The position numbers and the translations under genes were made by a program. Below the pieces are notes generated by a model. The model ran no database searches. It had not been told where the DNA came from and saw only the letters and a list, made by a program, of their open reading frames with translations. DNA of 64,000 nt from Anas platyrhynchos (lineage: Eukaryota > Chordata > Aves > Anseriformes > Anatidae), in contig NC_092594.1 in the NCBI RefSeq assembly GCF_047663525.1, forward strand, positions 34,023,001-34,087,000, in the 5' to 3' direction. Shown here piece after piece: positions 27,448-36,900 of this stretch; positions within the stretch are counted from its first letter, which is position 1; the number at the start of each line of letters is the position of its first letter.

Positions 27448-27580
27448 TTTTTCTTTTTTTCTTTTTTTTCCAGCTACTGCAACTGACAGCCAGGATTCAG
27501 GGGTGGTTTGTGAACCTAGCCAGCCATCTTCATCCCCAGAAGAAGCAAATGGAGACCAATCTGTATATTCTAAACAGTAA
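20720..27580 (+). CDS. DMRTB1: DMRTB1 (DMRT6), DM-domain transcription factor, complete gene of four coding exons
   Basis: The coding sequence joins 20720-21119, 22640-22872, 24161-24305 and 27474-27580 (400+233+145+107 = 885 nt, 294 residues plus stop). Every intron starts GT and ends AG. The junction phases are 1, 0 and 1, and they match on both sides. Residues 16-66 form a DM domain with all eight zinc ligands (Cys18, Cys21, His24, His33, Cys37, Cys42, Cys44, Cys47) and the basic recognition helix RQKIMAAQ. No DMA domain follows, which fits DMRTB1 rather than DMRTA1, DMRTA2 or DMRT3. The tail is rich in Pro, Tyr and Gly and carries short blocks such as [17 protein letters not shown] and EPSQPSS that resemble mammalian DMRTB1 as I remember it. 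The family binds the DNA minor groove in the nucleus. Mouse DMRT6 helps spermatogonia leave mitosis for meiosis, and a similar testis role here is inferred. The gene looks intact, with no frameshift or in-frame stop. The identity is firm; the exact exon set needs transcript support. Confidence 0.9.
21120..22639 (+). other. DMRTB1 intron 1
   Basis: This GT-AG intron is 1520 bp long and in phase 1. It contains a possible alternative 3'-terminal exon (22360 to about 22520) described separately. A short T-rich run lies near 21876-21890. No other structure was recognised. Confidence 0.8.
22360..22503 (+). other. candidate alternative terminal exon inside DMRTB1 intron 1
   Basis: A strong acceptor (pyrimidine-rich tract ending TTGCTGTTGCAG) is followed from 22360 by an open frame in the phase left by exon 1. 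G|AT gives Asp, then 41 more codons run to TAA at 22485-22487. AATAAA follows at 22498-22503. No phase-compatible donor of good quality is present, so it does not behave as an internal cassette. If used, it would replace exons 2-4 with a 42-residue tail and give a protein of about 175 residues holding only the DM domain. Usage is inferred and no homology was recognised. Confidence 0.3.
22640..22872 (+). CDS. DMRTB1: DMRTB1 exon 2: Pro/Tyr-rich tail
   Basis: The acceptor is TTTCCTAG|C. The first two bases complete codon 134 (G|CT, Ala), and the exon encodes residues 135-211. It contains PEYM and SEYM repeats, the block [17 protein letters not shown], then [15 protein letters not shown]. The donor is TCA|GTAAGT in phase 0. 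The composition (Pro, Tyr, Gly) and the QKGFRH block match the corresponding part of mammalian DMRTB1 from memory. The base composition is near 50% GC, so the sharp GC peak of exon 1 does not extend here. A CR1 3' end begins about 40 bp past the donor. Confidence 0.85.
22873..24160 (+). other. DMRTB1 intron 2
   Basis: This GT-AG intron is 1288 bp long and in phase 0. It starts GTAAGT and carries a CR1 3' end and its repeated tail within its first 175 bp. The remainder has no recognisable feature. Confidence 0.8.
22910..23046 (+). mobile_element. CR1 LINE 3' end with repeated tail
   Basis: The segment GTTGGACTAAAAGATCTTTG at about 22924-22943, followed by AAGTTCCCTTCCAGC, matches the diagnostic 3' end of avian CR1 elements (a GGACTAGATGATCTTTAAGG-type core followed by a CCCTTCCAA-type core). 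From about 22968 it runs into a tail of short units of the type ATTCTGTTCC, where CR1 normally has ATTCTATG-type octamers. Only the last 60 bp or so of unique 3' sequence is clear, so this is a 5'-truncated copy. The orientation is + , the same as DMRTB1. Confidence 0.75.
24161..24305 (+). CDS. DMRTB1: DMRTB1 exon 3: Pro-rich tail
   Basis: The acceptor is GTTTCTGCAG|ATT in phase 0. The exon encodes residues 212-259 plus one base of codon 260. The peptide runs from [13 protein letters not shown] through [18 protein letters not shown] to [14 protein letters not shown]. The order GDF, then YY, then PQFxPPG, then HxxPPP is the same as in mammalian DMRTB1 as I remember it, though the long polyproline runs of the mammalian protein are much shorter here. 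The donor is G|GTAAGG at 24306. Confidence 0.85.
26960..27007. repeat. two-copy tandem duplication in DMRTB1 intron 3
   Basis: GTCAGGTAATTTGTA occurs at 26960-26974 and again at 26987-27001. Each copy is followed by a similar AAATAG or CAATAG, so the period is 27 bp. It is a small local duplication. Confidence 0.85.
27407..27471. repeat. (CTTT)n microsatellite forming the acceptor pyrimidine tract of DMRTB1 exon 4
   Basis: About ten uninterrupted TTTC units run to about 27449. They are followed by longer T runs broken by single C residues up to the CCAG acceptor at 27470-27473. The repeat occupies the place of the polypyrimidine tract with no spacer sequence. Confidence 0.9.
27474..27580 (+). 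CDS. DMRTB1: DMRTB1 exon 4: C-terminus and stop
   Basis: The acceptor is CCAG|CT. The first two bases complete codon 260 (G|CT, Ala). The exon then encodes residues 261-294 and the TAA stop at 27578-27580. The peptide is Ser/Asp/Glu-rich (DSQDSG, then [12 protein letters not shown], ending VYSKQ), and the EPSQPSS block supports DMRTB1. The polypyrimidine tract in front of the acceptor is an expanded CTTT microsatellite (27407-27471), which is unusual. The matching splice phase with exon 3 is independent support for this exon. Confidence 0.85.
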
Positions 27581-28590
27581 ATGGCTTGGAGAAAAGCTGA
27601 GTGGCAGGCAGCATTGTTTTCATTATTTTCAGTATTGAGGAGAGTGTTAGTTGATACAGATTGACACTTAGTTACTGAGCAGCCACAACAGCTGAAGAAG
27701 GGGATTAGTCCCCAGCTCACATTATGATCATGTTAGAGCTACCAACCTCACAGCTCTGCTCCTTAGGAGCTCCTCATTCCTCTGCTGTAAAGCTTGTTCA
27801 TAAAAAAGGTTTTCCAAAGCGAAGGTAAATCCCATCCTCCTTAAGCAGGTGGAAGCAGGAAGGATTATGACTAATTTCTGGTTCCTTTGCTGAGGTTAGA
27901 TGACTCCTTGATTTTAGAGTGAGGTCTCCAAGCCACGTACGCTTTGTAGCCTTCTCTTGTTCATGATGGTAATCAAAAATGTGTTGTTTGTATATCAATT
28001 TGCTGTAAAGGAAACATAGTTCTGAGTATTATGGAAGAGTTAAGTTACGTAGAGCCTGAAGACTGAGTGAGAGAAGATGGGAAGACAGTCTGGGTTACTG
28101 ATGTACCTGGTTGTCTAAGAACCAGGTTCTCTGGATTCAGCAGGCTAAGGGAACAACAGGTGCTTGGTACACTTGTCAAGAGGGGGTATGGGAGGAATTT
28201 ACAGAAAGGCCTGATACAGGCTGAAATGCAGTGCTCCTGCATTGTTTTCTGGGTGAACTGCCTTTAAGGCACCTCCCCTTCAGTATAGGGACAGTCTGAT
28301 TTGGAATCACCTCTTGTCACACAGGCTTCAGGACTCTGAGTGCCTCTGCTGGTTTATACCTTATTTCAATGTTGTGTAACTCAGTGCAGCTGACAAACTA
28401 CAGTTTGTTTCTAAAGGACTCATGTAGACAGCTTTATGCATGTGCACTGGAGGTGCACTGTGGCATATTAAAGGTGTGAAGAGATTGCCTTGGAAAATAG
28501 GACAAAACACCATTTAGAATAATAATTACTTAAACCCATACATATTCTAATTTTCAATAATACTGTTTAAATAAAACTGAAAGGTGCATT
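27581..28590 (+). other. probable DMRTB1 3' untranslated region
   Basis: No open frame of interest is present. The stretch runs from the stop codon to the first clear AATAAA at 28570-28575. An ATTAAA near 28467-28472 is a weaker alternative. The extent is inferred from these signals only. Confidence 0.4.
28570..28575 (+). terminator. DMRTB1: candidate poly(A) signal of DMRTB1
   Basis: This is the first canonical AATAAA downstream of the stop codon, 990 bp after it. A G(10) run at 28660-28669 follows about 85 bp later; G-rich downstream elements can aid cleavage. Use is not proven. Confidence 0.4.
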
Positions 28591-29001
28591 CCTCTACTGC
28601 TTTGCCTAAAGGCACTGGTTTTGTATTAAGTGAATCAGCTGTTAATGTTTGAAGAATTTGGGGGGGGGGCTTTTGTGTAATTAAAAAAGATACTTGGAAT
28701 CATTGGTTTGGTTTTGATGATTTGAGGCTTACATATCTACATGTAATTTTTCTAGTTAAATTTCAGAGGATGCCTGGCGTAACAAACCTGCTTGGAGTGA
28801 TTTAGGCTTCAGTATTTTTCTCCTCAAATTTTTGACTGCTACTCTAAAGGTGAGTGCAGTAAAATAAACACTCTTCTATTCTGCAACTTGTACCATTAAT
28901 ACCTTGCTCAATGCAAGATGTAAAAAAATTATCCTAAACTGACAGTTATTTTTTTATGTAGTAGATGAATGTTTTCCAGCACACAGCCATGGTTTGGGGG
29001 G

Positions 29002-29069
29002 ACAGTAAGTGAAAGTTTCACAGTAAGTGAAAGCGGCAAGTCAAAGACTGCCAAGAGGAGAAACTGAAA
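29002..29069. repeat. 18-bp tandem duplication next to GAAA-type motifs
   Basis: ACAGTAAGTGAAAG occurs at 29002-29015 and 29020-29033. The palindromic GAAAGTTTC spans 29011-29019, and GAAACTGAAA, an interferon-response-type core (GAAANNGAAA), lies at 29060-29069. The duplication is plain; any regulatory meaning is speculative. Confidence 0.6.
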
Positions 29070-29924
29070 AACACATGTATCTATAGCAAATAATCTGATG
29101 TACAACTTGTTATATGCTAGATTTACAACAGGATCTCCACTCCCAGGAGTGTCCTAAACCTCCTCTTAAAACTTCTGTGTGCTAGGGAAAATCTGAATCC
29201 TTCTTTAAGGTGTTTGAGTGGAGCAAAGCTCTTTTCAAAATACAGTAATCTATGAGTAGAAATACCATCAGCACCCACAAAGCAGGTTCCTATGTGGATG
29301 GAGTTGATTGATTTTTTTAAAATACAATATAATGATTTAAGGAAATGGTGATGTACAAGATGAACAGTTGAATAGTCTCTTTCCCAGATATTTTTCCAAA
29401 GTCATATTCAATGTTGTATTACACTCCTTAAATCTCAAAAGCAAGATGGATTCCAGCCCATTTCACTGACTGTAAAGCACAGTCATTGCAGAAATACTTC
29501 ATATACAGTACTGTTTTCTCCCTGTTTTTCTGTGCCAGTCACCACCTCCAGATTGCCAGGCCAGACTCCTTATTTAACTTGTCTTCCAATTTTGAACTGT
29601 CTGTCAGTGAACCAAAACTTTGGCTTTGGCTTTAAATCATGGTATGACACTCCAGTAGGATCTCTCTTACTGCATTGCTGCACACCAGTGTTTATCTCAG
29701 AAGGAATGTAGCAATTTAAAGAAGAGCCTGAAAAAGGCTCTTCAACTGAAGTGAACAAGGAGAAGGAGCAGTTGCCTTACAAGGGAACTTAAAAAGAACT
29801 AGAGACTTATTTTGGAGAATGTTGAGGAGGGATACGACTGAGTTTTACAACATCATAACAGCTGTGGCAAAGTATATGCAAAACCATTACCAAACCTTAT
29901 TATTTCCATGCATGTGAGGGAAAA

Positions 29925-30000
29925 GAAGGTGACCTGGGGCATGGGTAAACGATGCCTGACCAGCCTGATTGCTTTCTGTAATGAAATGATGGGCATCTAT
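29925..30000 (+). mobile_element. decayed CR1 LINE reverse-transcriptase fragment
   Basis: The + strand translation contains KRCLTSLIAFCNEMMG. It resembles the motif of avian CR1 ORF2 reverse transcriptase that precedes the catalytic region (a SCLTNLIAFYDE-type segment). The downstream catalytic segment is missing or unrecognisable, so this is a dead remnant. It may belong to the same insertion as the CR1 3' end about 480 bp downstream, which has the same orientation. Confidence 0.5.
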
Positions 30001-30479
30001 CCCCATCTAAGGTCAAAGAGGTGGATAGTTAAAATTGGCTTTCCTAGGGAATCAATAGTGGGACAAATACAGTTTAAAAAGTATAATCGTTGCTTGGTTT
30101 GGTGTCTGACCAGAAGTTTCAGTTTTTTACCTTCTAAGAAATCTGTCCCAAAGTTCTTTTGCACCTATTTCTATGTGGAAAAGTAAATTACTTAAATTGA
30201 ATAAATTTCCCATTAACAGGTAGAATTATCTTACATGGATATGACATGGTTTCATTCTTAATTTTATGCTCAGCTTGTCCTTTTTAAGCAAAGAAAAAAT
30301 GTTCCTTTACAACTGGTATTGTCATACTGTGCATTTAAGGACTTCAAAGCAAATAATTTTCATTCCAAACTTAGTGCTAACCAATGTTTCCAATAATTAA
30401 ACTCTGTGATCTCTTCTGACTCCATTTATTTAAATAAATGTCTTAGGGATAATGAAATCATTTTGGATTGAAATGGAAT

Positions 30480-30534
30480 GATTTGGATTAGACAAGTCAC
30501 TCAGAGGTTCTTCCAACCTAAATCATCCCAGAAT
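30480..30534 (+). mobile_element. CR1 LINE 3' end, decayed
   Basis: TTGGATTAGACAAGTCACTC (30483-30502), then AGAGGTTCTTCCAACC and TAAATCATCCCAGAATT follow the CR1 3' terminus pattern (TTGGATTAGATGACCTC-type, then TTCCAACCTAAATCATTC-type). The octamer tail is reduced to about one unit. Confidence 0.65.
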
Positions 30535-32197
30535 TTTATTGGTTTTTATTAAGGCTGAAGCCACATAGACTTTGGTCAAATTCATAAAACCTGGGAAGAA
30601 AAAGGAAAGCTAGCTATGATACCCATTGCTGAAATCTTGTTGCATGCAAGCTGCTAGTCACTGCAATAGGAATTCTGTACATAGGATTTATGCCACTATT
30701 TTCTGATTGACTCCCTTGCTAAATCTGAACTTCTAAAGATGCCATTCTTAATATGTGACACCTGGGACAACCCTCTATCCTCACTGCAAACCCCTGGGTC
30801 ATCACAGAACAACAAGCTTTGACTCTACACTGAAGGGGGAAACCTAAAATAAGGAGCCAGGTCTTTAAGGTTTACTCACACCACTAATTTCATTACTTTC
30901 AGTGGAATTACTTGCAAGAGCACGGAGTTGACAACGTTAGTTAGGTATGCATGTTTAAGCTCCAAGTTTTATACAGAGGTGTCTGTGACACTGTCCAAAA
31001 TGTCAGATTATTGTAGATTTGCATTTTCTGTAGGAGCTTTGGAAAAAGGAAAACAAGCCCAGGGGATTCTAAAAGGATCACGTAATAACATCCCCTCAGC
31101 AGACATATGTAAGATACATTTGTCATTGCCCCACAGCATACTGCAGTATCTTAACATTTCTGTGGTGTGGGCTTCCACATCTGGACTCAAGCAGGTTTTT
31201 GTGTGACAGTGATTGTGACAGTCTTGCTAGTGTTTTATTTATTTATTTTTCTTCTTGGAATTAGATGCACCCAATTGAAAACCTCAAATCCACAGTAACA
31301 CTATAGCTGTTTTTTCCACATTAGTGAGTAATTAATTTTGACCAGCAATCCAAAGAAATTTTTAATTGCCTACCAATAAAAATCAGCTTGCTGCAAACAA
31401 AATTCTCCCTCCCCTTAAAAAAATAATTTTCATGACAGAAAAATTCTTTATGATGTGAAACATACCTACTTTGGAACAGTGGAAACTAATTAAATCATTC
31501 TTATGGGTAAATGGGTCTGGTTTTCCTATTTTTTGCCCAATATTTTACTACTGCAACATTAGTATTAGTCACAGAGTTATGTCTATACTTAGCTTGCCAA
31601 AATGTAGGGTCGGAATCCAAATGTAAAGAAAGACTTCGTGGATTTTATTCCTGAAATGAGTGTCACTGCTTGTTTTATTGTAGCCAAGGCCATTGAAAGA
31701 GTTCCAGATCCATCACAGATGACCAGGCAGTGATGTGCCAGTTCACCTACTCGTGTGTTTTACTTCCATGAGTATCCTTACAAGTTTTTCTTACCAGGCA
31801 TCAGTAAGGCTTGAAGAGCCTAGGCTAAAACATTCCTGGAAAACAACAACGACAACAAGAAACAGGCTTATTTTGGTAATAATTTCACTTGCAGTGGGTA
31901 CCATCTTCCTGATTTCTTTCTGTTGGCCATTCCCACTGCCTCTTCGGACATTATAAATGCAACATCACTGGCGACCTTGCTACTGACTTTCATAGGGCAT
32001 TCTGTGGATCTAATGAGGGCTCTAACGGTGGGCCAGTTGTGATCTCACACTTTCCACTTTCATTTCATGAAACTCTCTGTAGTGGAGGCATTTCTGGTCT
32101 CATTTACTAATTACTTCCAGAACTACATAGTCTTACTTGGTACAATCTACTCAAAAGTGTGCAGGCCATATAAACTAGGGCAATACAAAACTTTCTT

Positions 32198-32211
32198 TTT
32201 TTTTTTTTTTT
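32198..32211. repeat. poly(T) run
   Basis: A run of about 14 T residues followed by AAACAAAATATG. No adjacent element was recognised. Confidence 0.7.
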
Positions 32212-33774
32212 AAACAAAATATGCTTTAAATAACAGCCTCATGCCTCGTTCCCTTGGAGAACCTTCCTATTATTTCAAGACAGATTCTGCTTCCCATTAA
32301 AAAATGTGTTCTTCCGATCAGGGTGTAAATGGAGTGTTCTTCATGCTTTTCCACAGTAAATTTTCACTCATACTCAAATAATTCAAGAATCTCATGTACC
32401 TGCAGTAGTTGTTTTTTGACATTCCTTTCCTCATCCACTGTCTCATGTGGTGAAATGGTTCTGTACTTCCTAATGTTCCTCAGTCCTCAGATTACAAATT
32501 TGCTCTAAATATCCCTAGGCACTTTGGCCATCTTCCTGCCTGTCTTTCCAACGTCATGCACACTGGTAATACCATCCCTCGAGCTGCTTAGCATTGTAGA
32601 GATCTGCAGAGTCCAGACCTGCTTGGTTTACTTTCCTGCGTCTGCAGCTGTTTTGTTTTGTGTGTTTTGTTTTCCTCAACACACTTCACTGTATTTTTCA
32701 TGGCCAGTGCAATGATGGCATACAAATGAATCAAAGGGAGAAACTTAAACAAAATAGAGAAGATTAAAATAATTTTCATCTAAGGAAACAAAAGACTTAA
32801 AGCAGTTATAGTGGAAGATGGAGAATCAAAACCTGGACTCATGTTTCCTGTGGGTTTGGGAGTGACTACAGAGGATAAAGCCACCTGGTGTCCATCATCA
32901 GCACCCAGAAAAGTCCAACAGCTCTGTTCAAGTGGTGGGAGATCCCTCACTCCTTCCTGAGGCAGCAGGATTCAAGCGAGCATTGTTCATTGCCCTCGGT
33001 AGCTGGAGTTCATGGAGCTGCCTTTTCCTGCGGCACATCAGTACACTTGAGCTAATGCACATTTCAGAGGCTGTAAACTGAAAGGACTATCCTAACAAAA
33101 CGATGACCTTGTCATGCAAAAACAAGCACACACAAACAAACGAAAAACACAGAAGGAAAAACAAACTGGGTGGTGTTTGGACTGGACTAGCCCATGAATT
33201 TTGCCCTGAGCAGGTATCTGGCAGATCACAAACTCTTACATGACCCACAGAGTGTTTTTCTTAACATGTTTATAAGCAGCAGATGAATCTATAAATCTAT
33301 GCATTTCAAAAGCTGAAGAAGAGGGAAATTTTACTGCTGGTAAAAACCAGGAAACTATCCAGAAGCAGGGTTTCATGAAAGCCAGAGACAGATTTCAGTC
33401 TCTGAGTTCATTGTCCCCTTGTCCCCAGTCTTCAGTCCATGGAGTGCACCAAGCACAGTTATGCTGAAAGGCTTTTTGAGATCTGTTTAATTTTAGACAA
33501 CAGGAGGTATGGGGCTTTTGGCGTCCTGCTTAAGATCCTGTGTTTCCCATGGGATGTGTTCCACCTGCAAGTTCTGTGTTAGTATTTCAGCCTAAGTGTT
33601 TGTCCATGCTGGTACCAGCCTATCTGGCCCTGTTGGTGATGGAAATCCTCCCTGACTCCTCAGCGAGGCTGCAGATTCCCGCTTTGAACCTCTGAGGGGT
33701 GTCATGGGGCGGGCAGGCTCAGACTTTTGTTAATGGGCACTAATGAGAGGAGTGGCCGCGCCTCATGCACGCAC

Positions 33775-33900
33775 GTCGGCGTGGTGGTTGGGCTGAGGGT
33801 CAGGGTGGCGGTTGGGCTGAGGTGGGCTGAGGCGCTGCTGAGGCGCTGCCATGAGGCAGGCCGGGGGTGCCCTGAGGCACCGCTGTGAGGCCGGCTGCCT
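33775..33900. repeat. GC-rich imperfect tandem repeat block
   Basis: GGTTGGGCTGAGG occurs twice (about 33786-33798 and 33810-33822). It is followed at once by TGGGCTGAGG, then by repeated TGAGGCGCTG and TGAGGC units. The block is GC-rich and contains CpG, in contrast to its AT-rich surroundings. The first base pairs on the left (GGCCGCGCC, CACGCACGTCGGCG) are also CpG-rich. Confidence 0.7.
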
Positions 33901-36900
33901 CACAGTGCTGAGTTTGAGGGCCTGCTTCTCTTGGTGCTCTCCTGCAGTAGCCATGTGTGACATGAGATTCCTCGGTGTGTTGCCTTGTGTGTAAGTGTGT
34001 GTGTGTGTGGGGATAAGAGAACAATGATGCCTTCGTGGGCACTCTGGGCTGTAGGTTTGCACTGTCAGTGCATGGGCCTTGCCTGCTGCCCCCATGCAGA
34101 GGAGACAAAGCTCAGTGCGAGGCCTGCCTTCTGCAGCTCAGTTTGTTCAGAACAAACTGCTAACCCTCCAAGCAAATCCCAAGAAAAATTTTTGCCTGTG
34201 CTGAGAGGGTAACAGGGACCTGGTGGTGATTTGCCATTGCTCCTGGAGAACGAGACTTGGGGGTACACCAAGCACCCAGTTCTGTCTGTTCCAGAGGACA
34301 CTGGAGGAGACCTCGAGCATGTTAGCAGGTTAGTTGTGTTGGGCACTGTCATCTAAAAGCTGAACCCACACCTGCAAGCTTTGTCAGTTACCATATCTAG
34401 GTTTTGGAAGGCATATATGGCATCAGCTTTCACAAGTAAGAATCAAGCTTGTAATGCATTTTGCCAGTATTTGAGGTAGCTTTGCTTGACTTCCATTTTA
34501 AAAGTTCTTGCTTTCAGAATATTTTTACCATTTGAAAAGTCTAAAAGAAAAAAAAAACAACCCTGTAGCTTAAAAACAAGGAAAGAAAACATTTAAGACT
34601 TAAGCCAAAATACCTTAATTGTTTAAAGCAAGCCAATGCAGTTGTTAGTGGTTTTGGATTCCATGGACTTAAATTTAGGCCTAATGGACATTTAGCCGGA
34701 ATGTTAGCTCTGTGAGACTTGTGCATATTCATGTTAAATTTGCTCAGGTCAAATGAAGCCTGTTTCAGACCAATTTAAATCTTCACAGTGCTTCTTAGTA
34801 GCTAAACTAATTTGGATTGTATATACCAGTTTCCAAGTTCAAAAGTGAAACTTGGAAGACAGTAAACCAATGGAACAGATTACCAACAGGGTGGCATGAA
34901 TTTTCCATTATTTTAAGTCTAAAACAAGTATGCATGCTCCTTTAGAAGAAATGCAGGTAGGTGTACTTAAGAACTCTGAATGAAATACGGTTATTCTCAT
35001 GCAATGGATAGTTCAGAGGGTAATGACTGCTCCTGACATCACAGAATAAATTAGAGCTCAGAAAGAGCTCTTTTAGCTCTCTCAGGAGAACTCAGTACCT
35101 TTAGGGCAGGTGATTCTTGATCTGTCTGCCGCAAGAGGTAGTACTATAGGAAAGAACACTACGAGAAAGAGGAGAAAGCACTGCAGGGACTGCCCATTTG
35201 TTTCACTATGGCAGACCATGGTATTTTTTTCTCTAGAGCATATTCAGAGGTGCTTGGTGCAGCTGGATCTTCAATTTAAGCTTGTTGTTGAAGACCCCTC
35301 TGCACTAGGGTTGCATATGCTTGTATAGCAAGATAAAGAAATAAACTTCCTGGTGTTACTGCAGGGAAAAGGTTGGTCAAAGATACTTTTATTCTGTTTC
35401 TAGCTTTCCCCCTCTAAGCTCAAGCTTGTCAATGTAATTAGTAATTATTACAGTGCTTAAGTCATACAGCTTTTAAGTAGATTCCTAGTACATGTTAAAT
35501 ATGCCAGCTCTTAATGCATGATTCATGCAGCAGGGGGGTATAGTAGTTGAAGCTGAATCAGGAAGGCTTTGCTCAGTACCTGACCTCTGGCCTGCTGAGT
35601 TAAATCAGGCAGCTAATTCTCTTCTTATCCTGGTTTCATCAGATCAATGGTTTTACTGACCTTTTTTGGTCTTGAAATGTGGCCGGAGAGCTGCTAGAAT
35701 TATATAATATAAAACTGTGGAAGTTGCAGCATGTGTACAGGTCTGTTTTGTGTGGTATCTATTCTGCTAGAGTTCTAGAGTAGTAGATTGTAATTAAGGA
35801 AACTAAAGTGGTTTGTTTTTTTTTTTTGTTTGTTTATTTTTCACCTAGGGTATAAACCTCTCACCCAGATAAATGGCACTATTTTCAAACTTGAGTGAAA
35901 GAATGAGGAAATTAAGAGCCTTTGCAGACAAGGAGCTAGAATGCATATCCTACACATTATAGAGCAGGAACTCCAACAAGGATATATAGAGGAAATGACT
36001 TTAGCTCAGAGCCTACGAAGAAAAATGAAGACCTGCTGGCAGTCACACAAACTTATTTAGGACTGGTCACAGTTCACTTTTCAACTTAATGTATTTCAAG
36101 CATGATTTTCTAAGTGTTTATTTTCTTCTGAAACACTCAAGCACAACAGTTCTAGAAGATGGACTTTGTCCATAGCAGACAGGACTTTTTCTCCCTTCAC
36201 ATGTAAATGCTTTTGCATCTGATCAAATTGAGAGCCACAATTTAGAGAAAGAAATTTTACAAAGAAAGAAGAAACATGCAAAGAAAGTGACTGTGGTTGG
36301 AGGAAGTTAACTTGGGCTAATATTTAATCCACTGAGTTTAGTTCCTTTCAGAGGGACGTTCAGCCAGAGGCAACAAAAACACATGCTAACTCTGAAGAAT
36401 GTAAAGAAAATTATGTATTGAACTATGGTCAGAATACAAGCTCTGAACCTTACAAGATGTTCGTTCTGTGGAAGAAAAGCAGCAAGTGATCCAGAATGCA
36501 AAACCATAGGCATTTTTTCTCTGGCAGAGGACAGCGTATAAGGTTTAGTAGAATATTCCAGCAGTGTTATTCTGAAATGAAACTTCTGAAGCAGAATCCT
36601 GGTTAGAAATGTAAAACACACATATATGATGATACCGAGGGACAGTTTCTCAGTAGGAGCAAGACTGAGTCAGTGTTTGGAAAATGCATGCAGAAGTGAT
36701 GTAGTGCAAAACAGTCTGAATTTGGTGTGTGAGCTACGTCTTACTTGAGAAACCATTGAATCCTGACAGTGCAGCTCGCCATGTTACATCAACCCAAGAA
36801 GCAGATTAAATCTAAGTTACCGTGCTTTGAGGCTGCCTCCAGTGTTTTGGTTACCATCAGTTTCTGTATACAGTCTGACCATAACATAACCACTTGCCAT

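Larger units (their letters stand above)
24306..27473 (+). other. DMRTB1 intron 3
   Basis: This GT-AG intron is 3168 bp long and in phase 1. It contains a two-copy 27-bp tandem duplication near 26960-27007 and ends in the CTTT microsatellite. Open frames in it (for example 24319-24615, a read-through of the exon 3 donor) show no recognisable protein. Confidence 0.8.

Noticed and set aside
27151..27720. 189-codon - strand open frame across DMRTB1 exon 4
   Set aside because: Its middle is a Lys/Glu/Arg run from translating the CTTT repeat, and the rest is antisense to exon 4 and its flanks.
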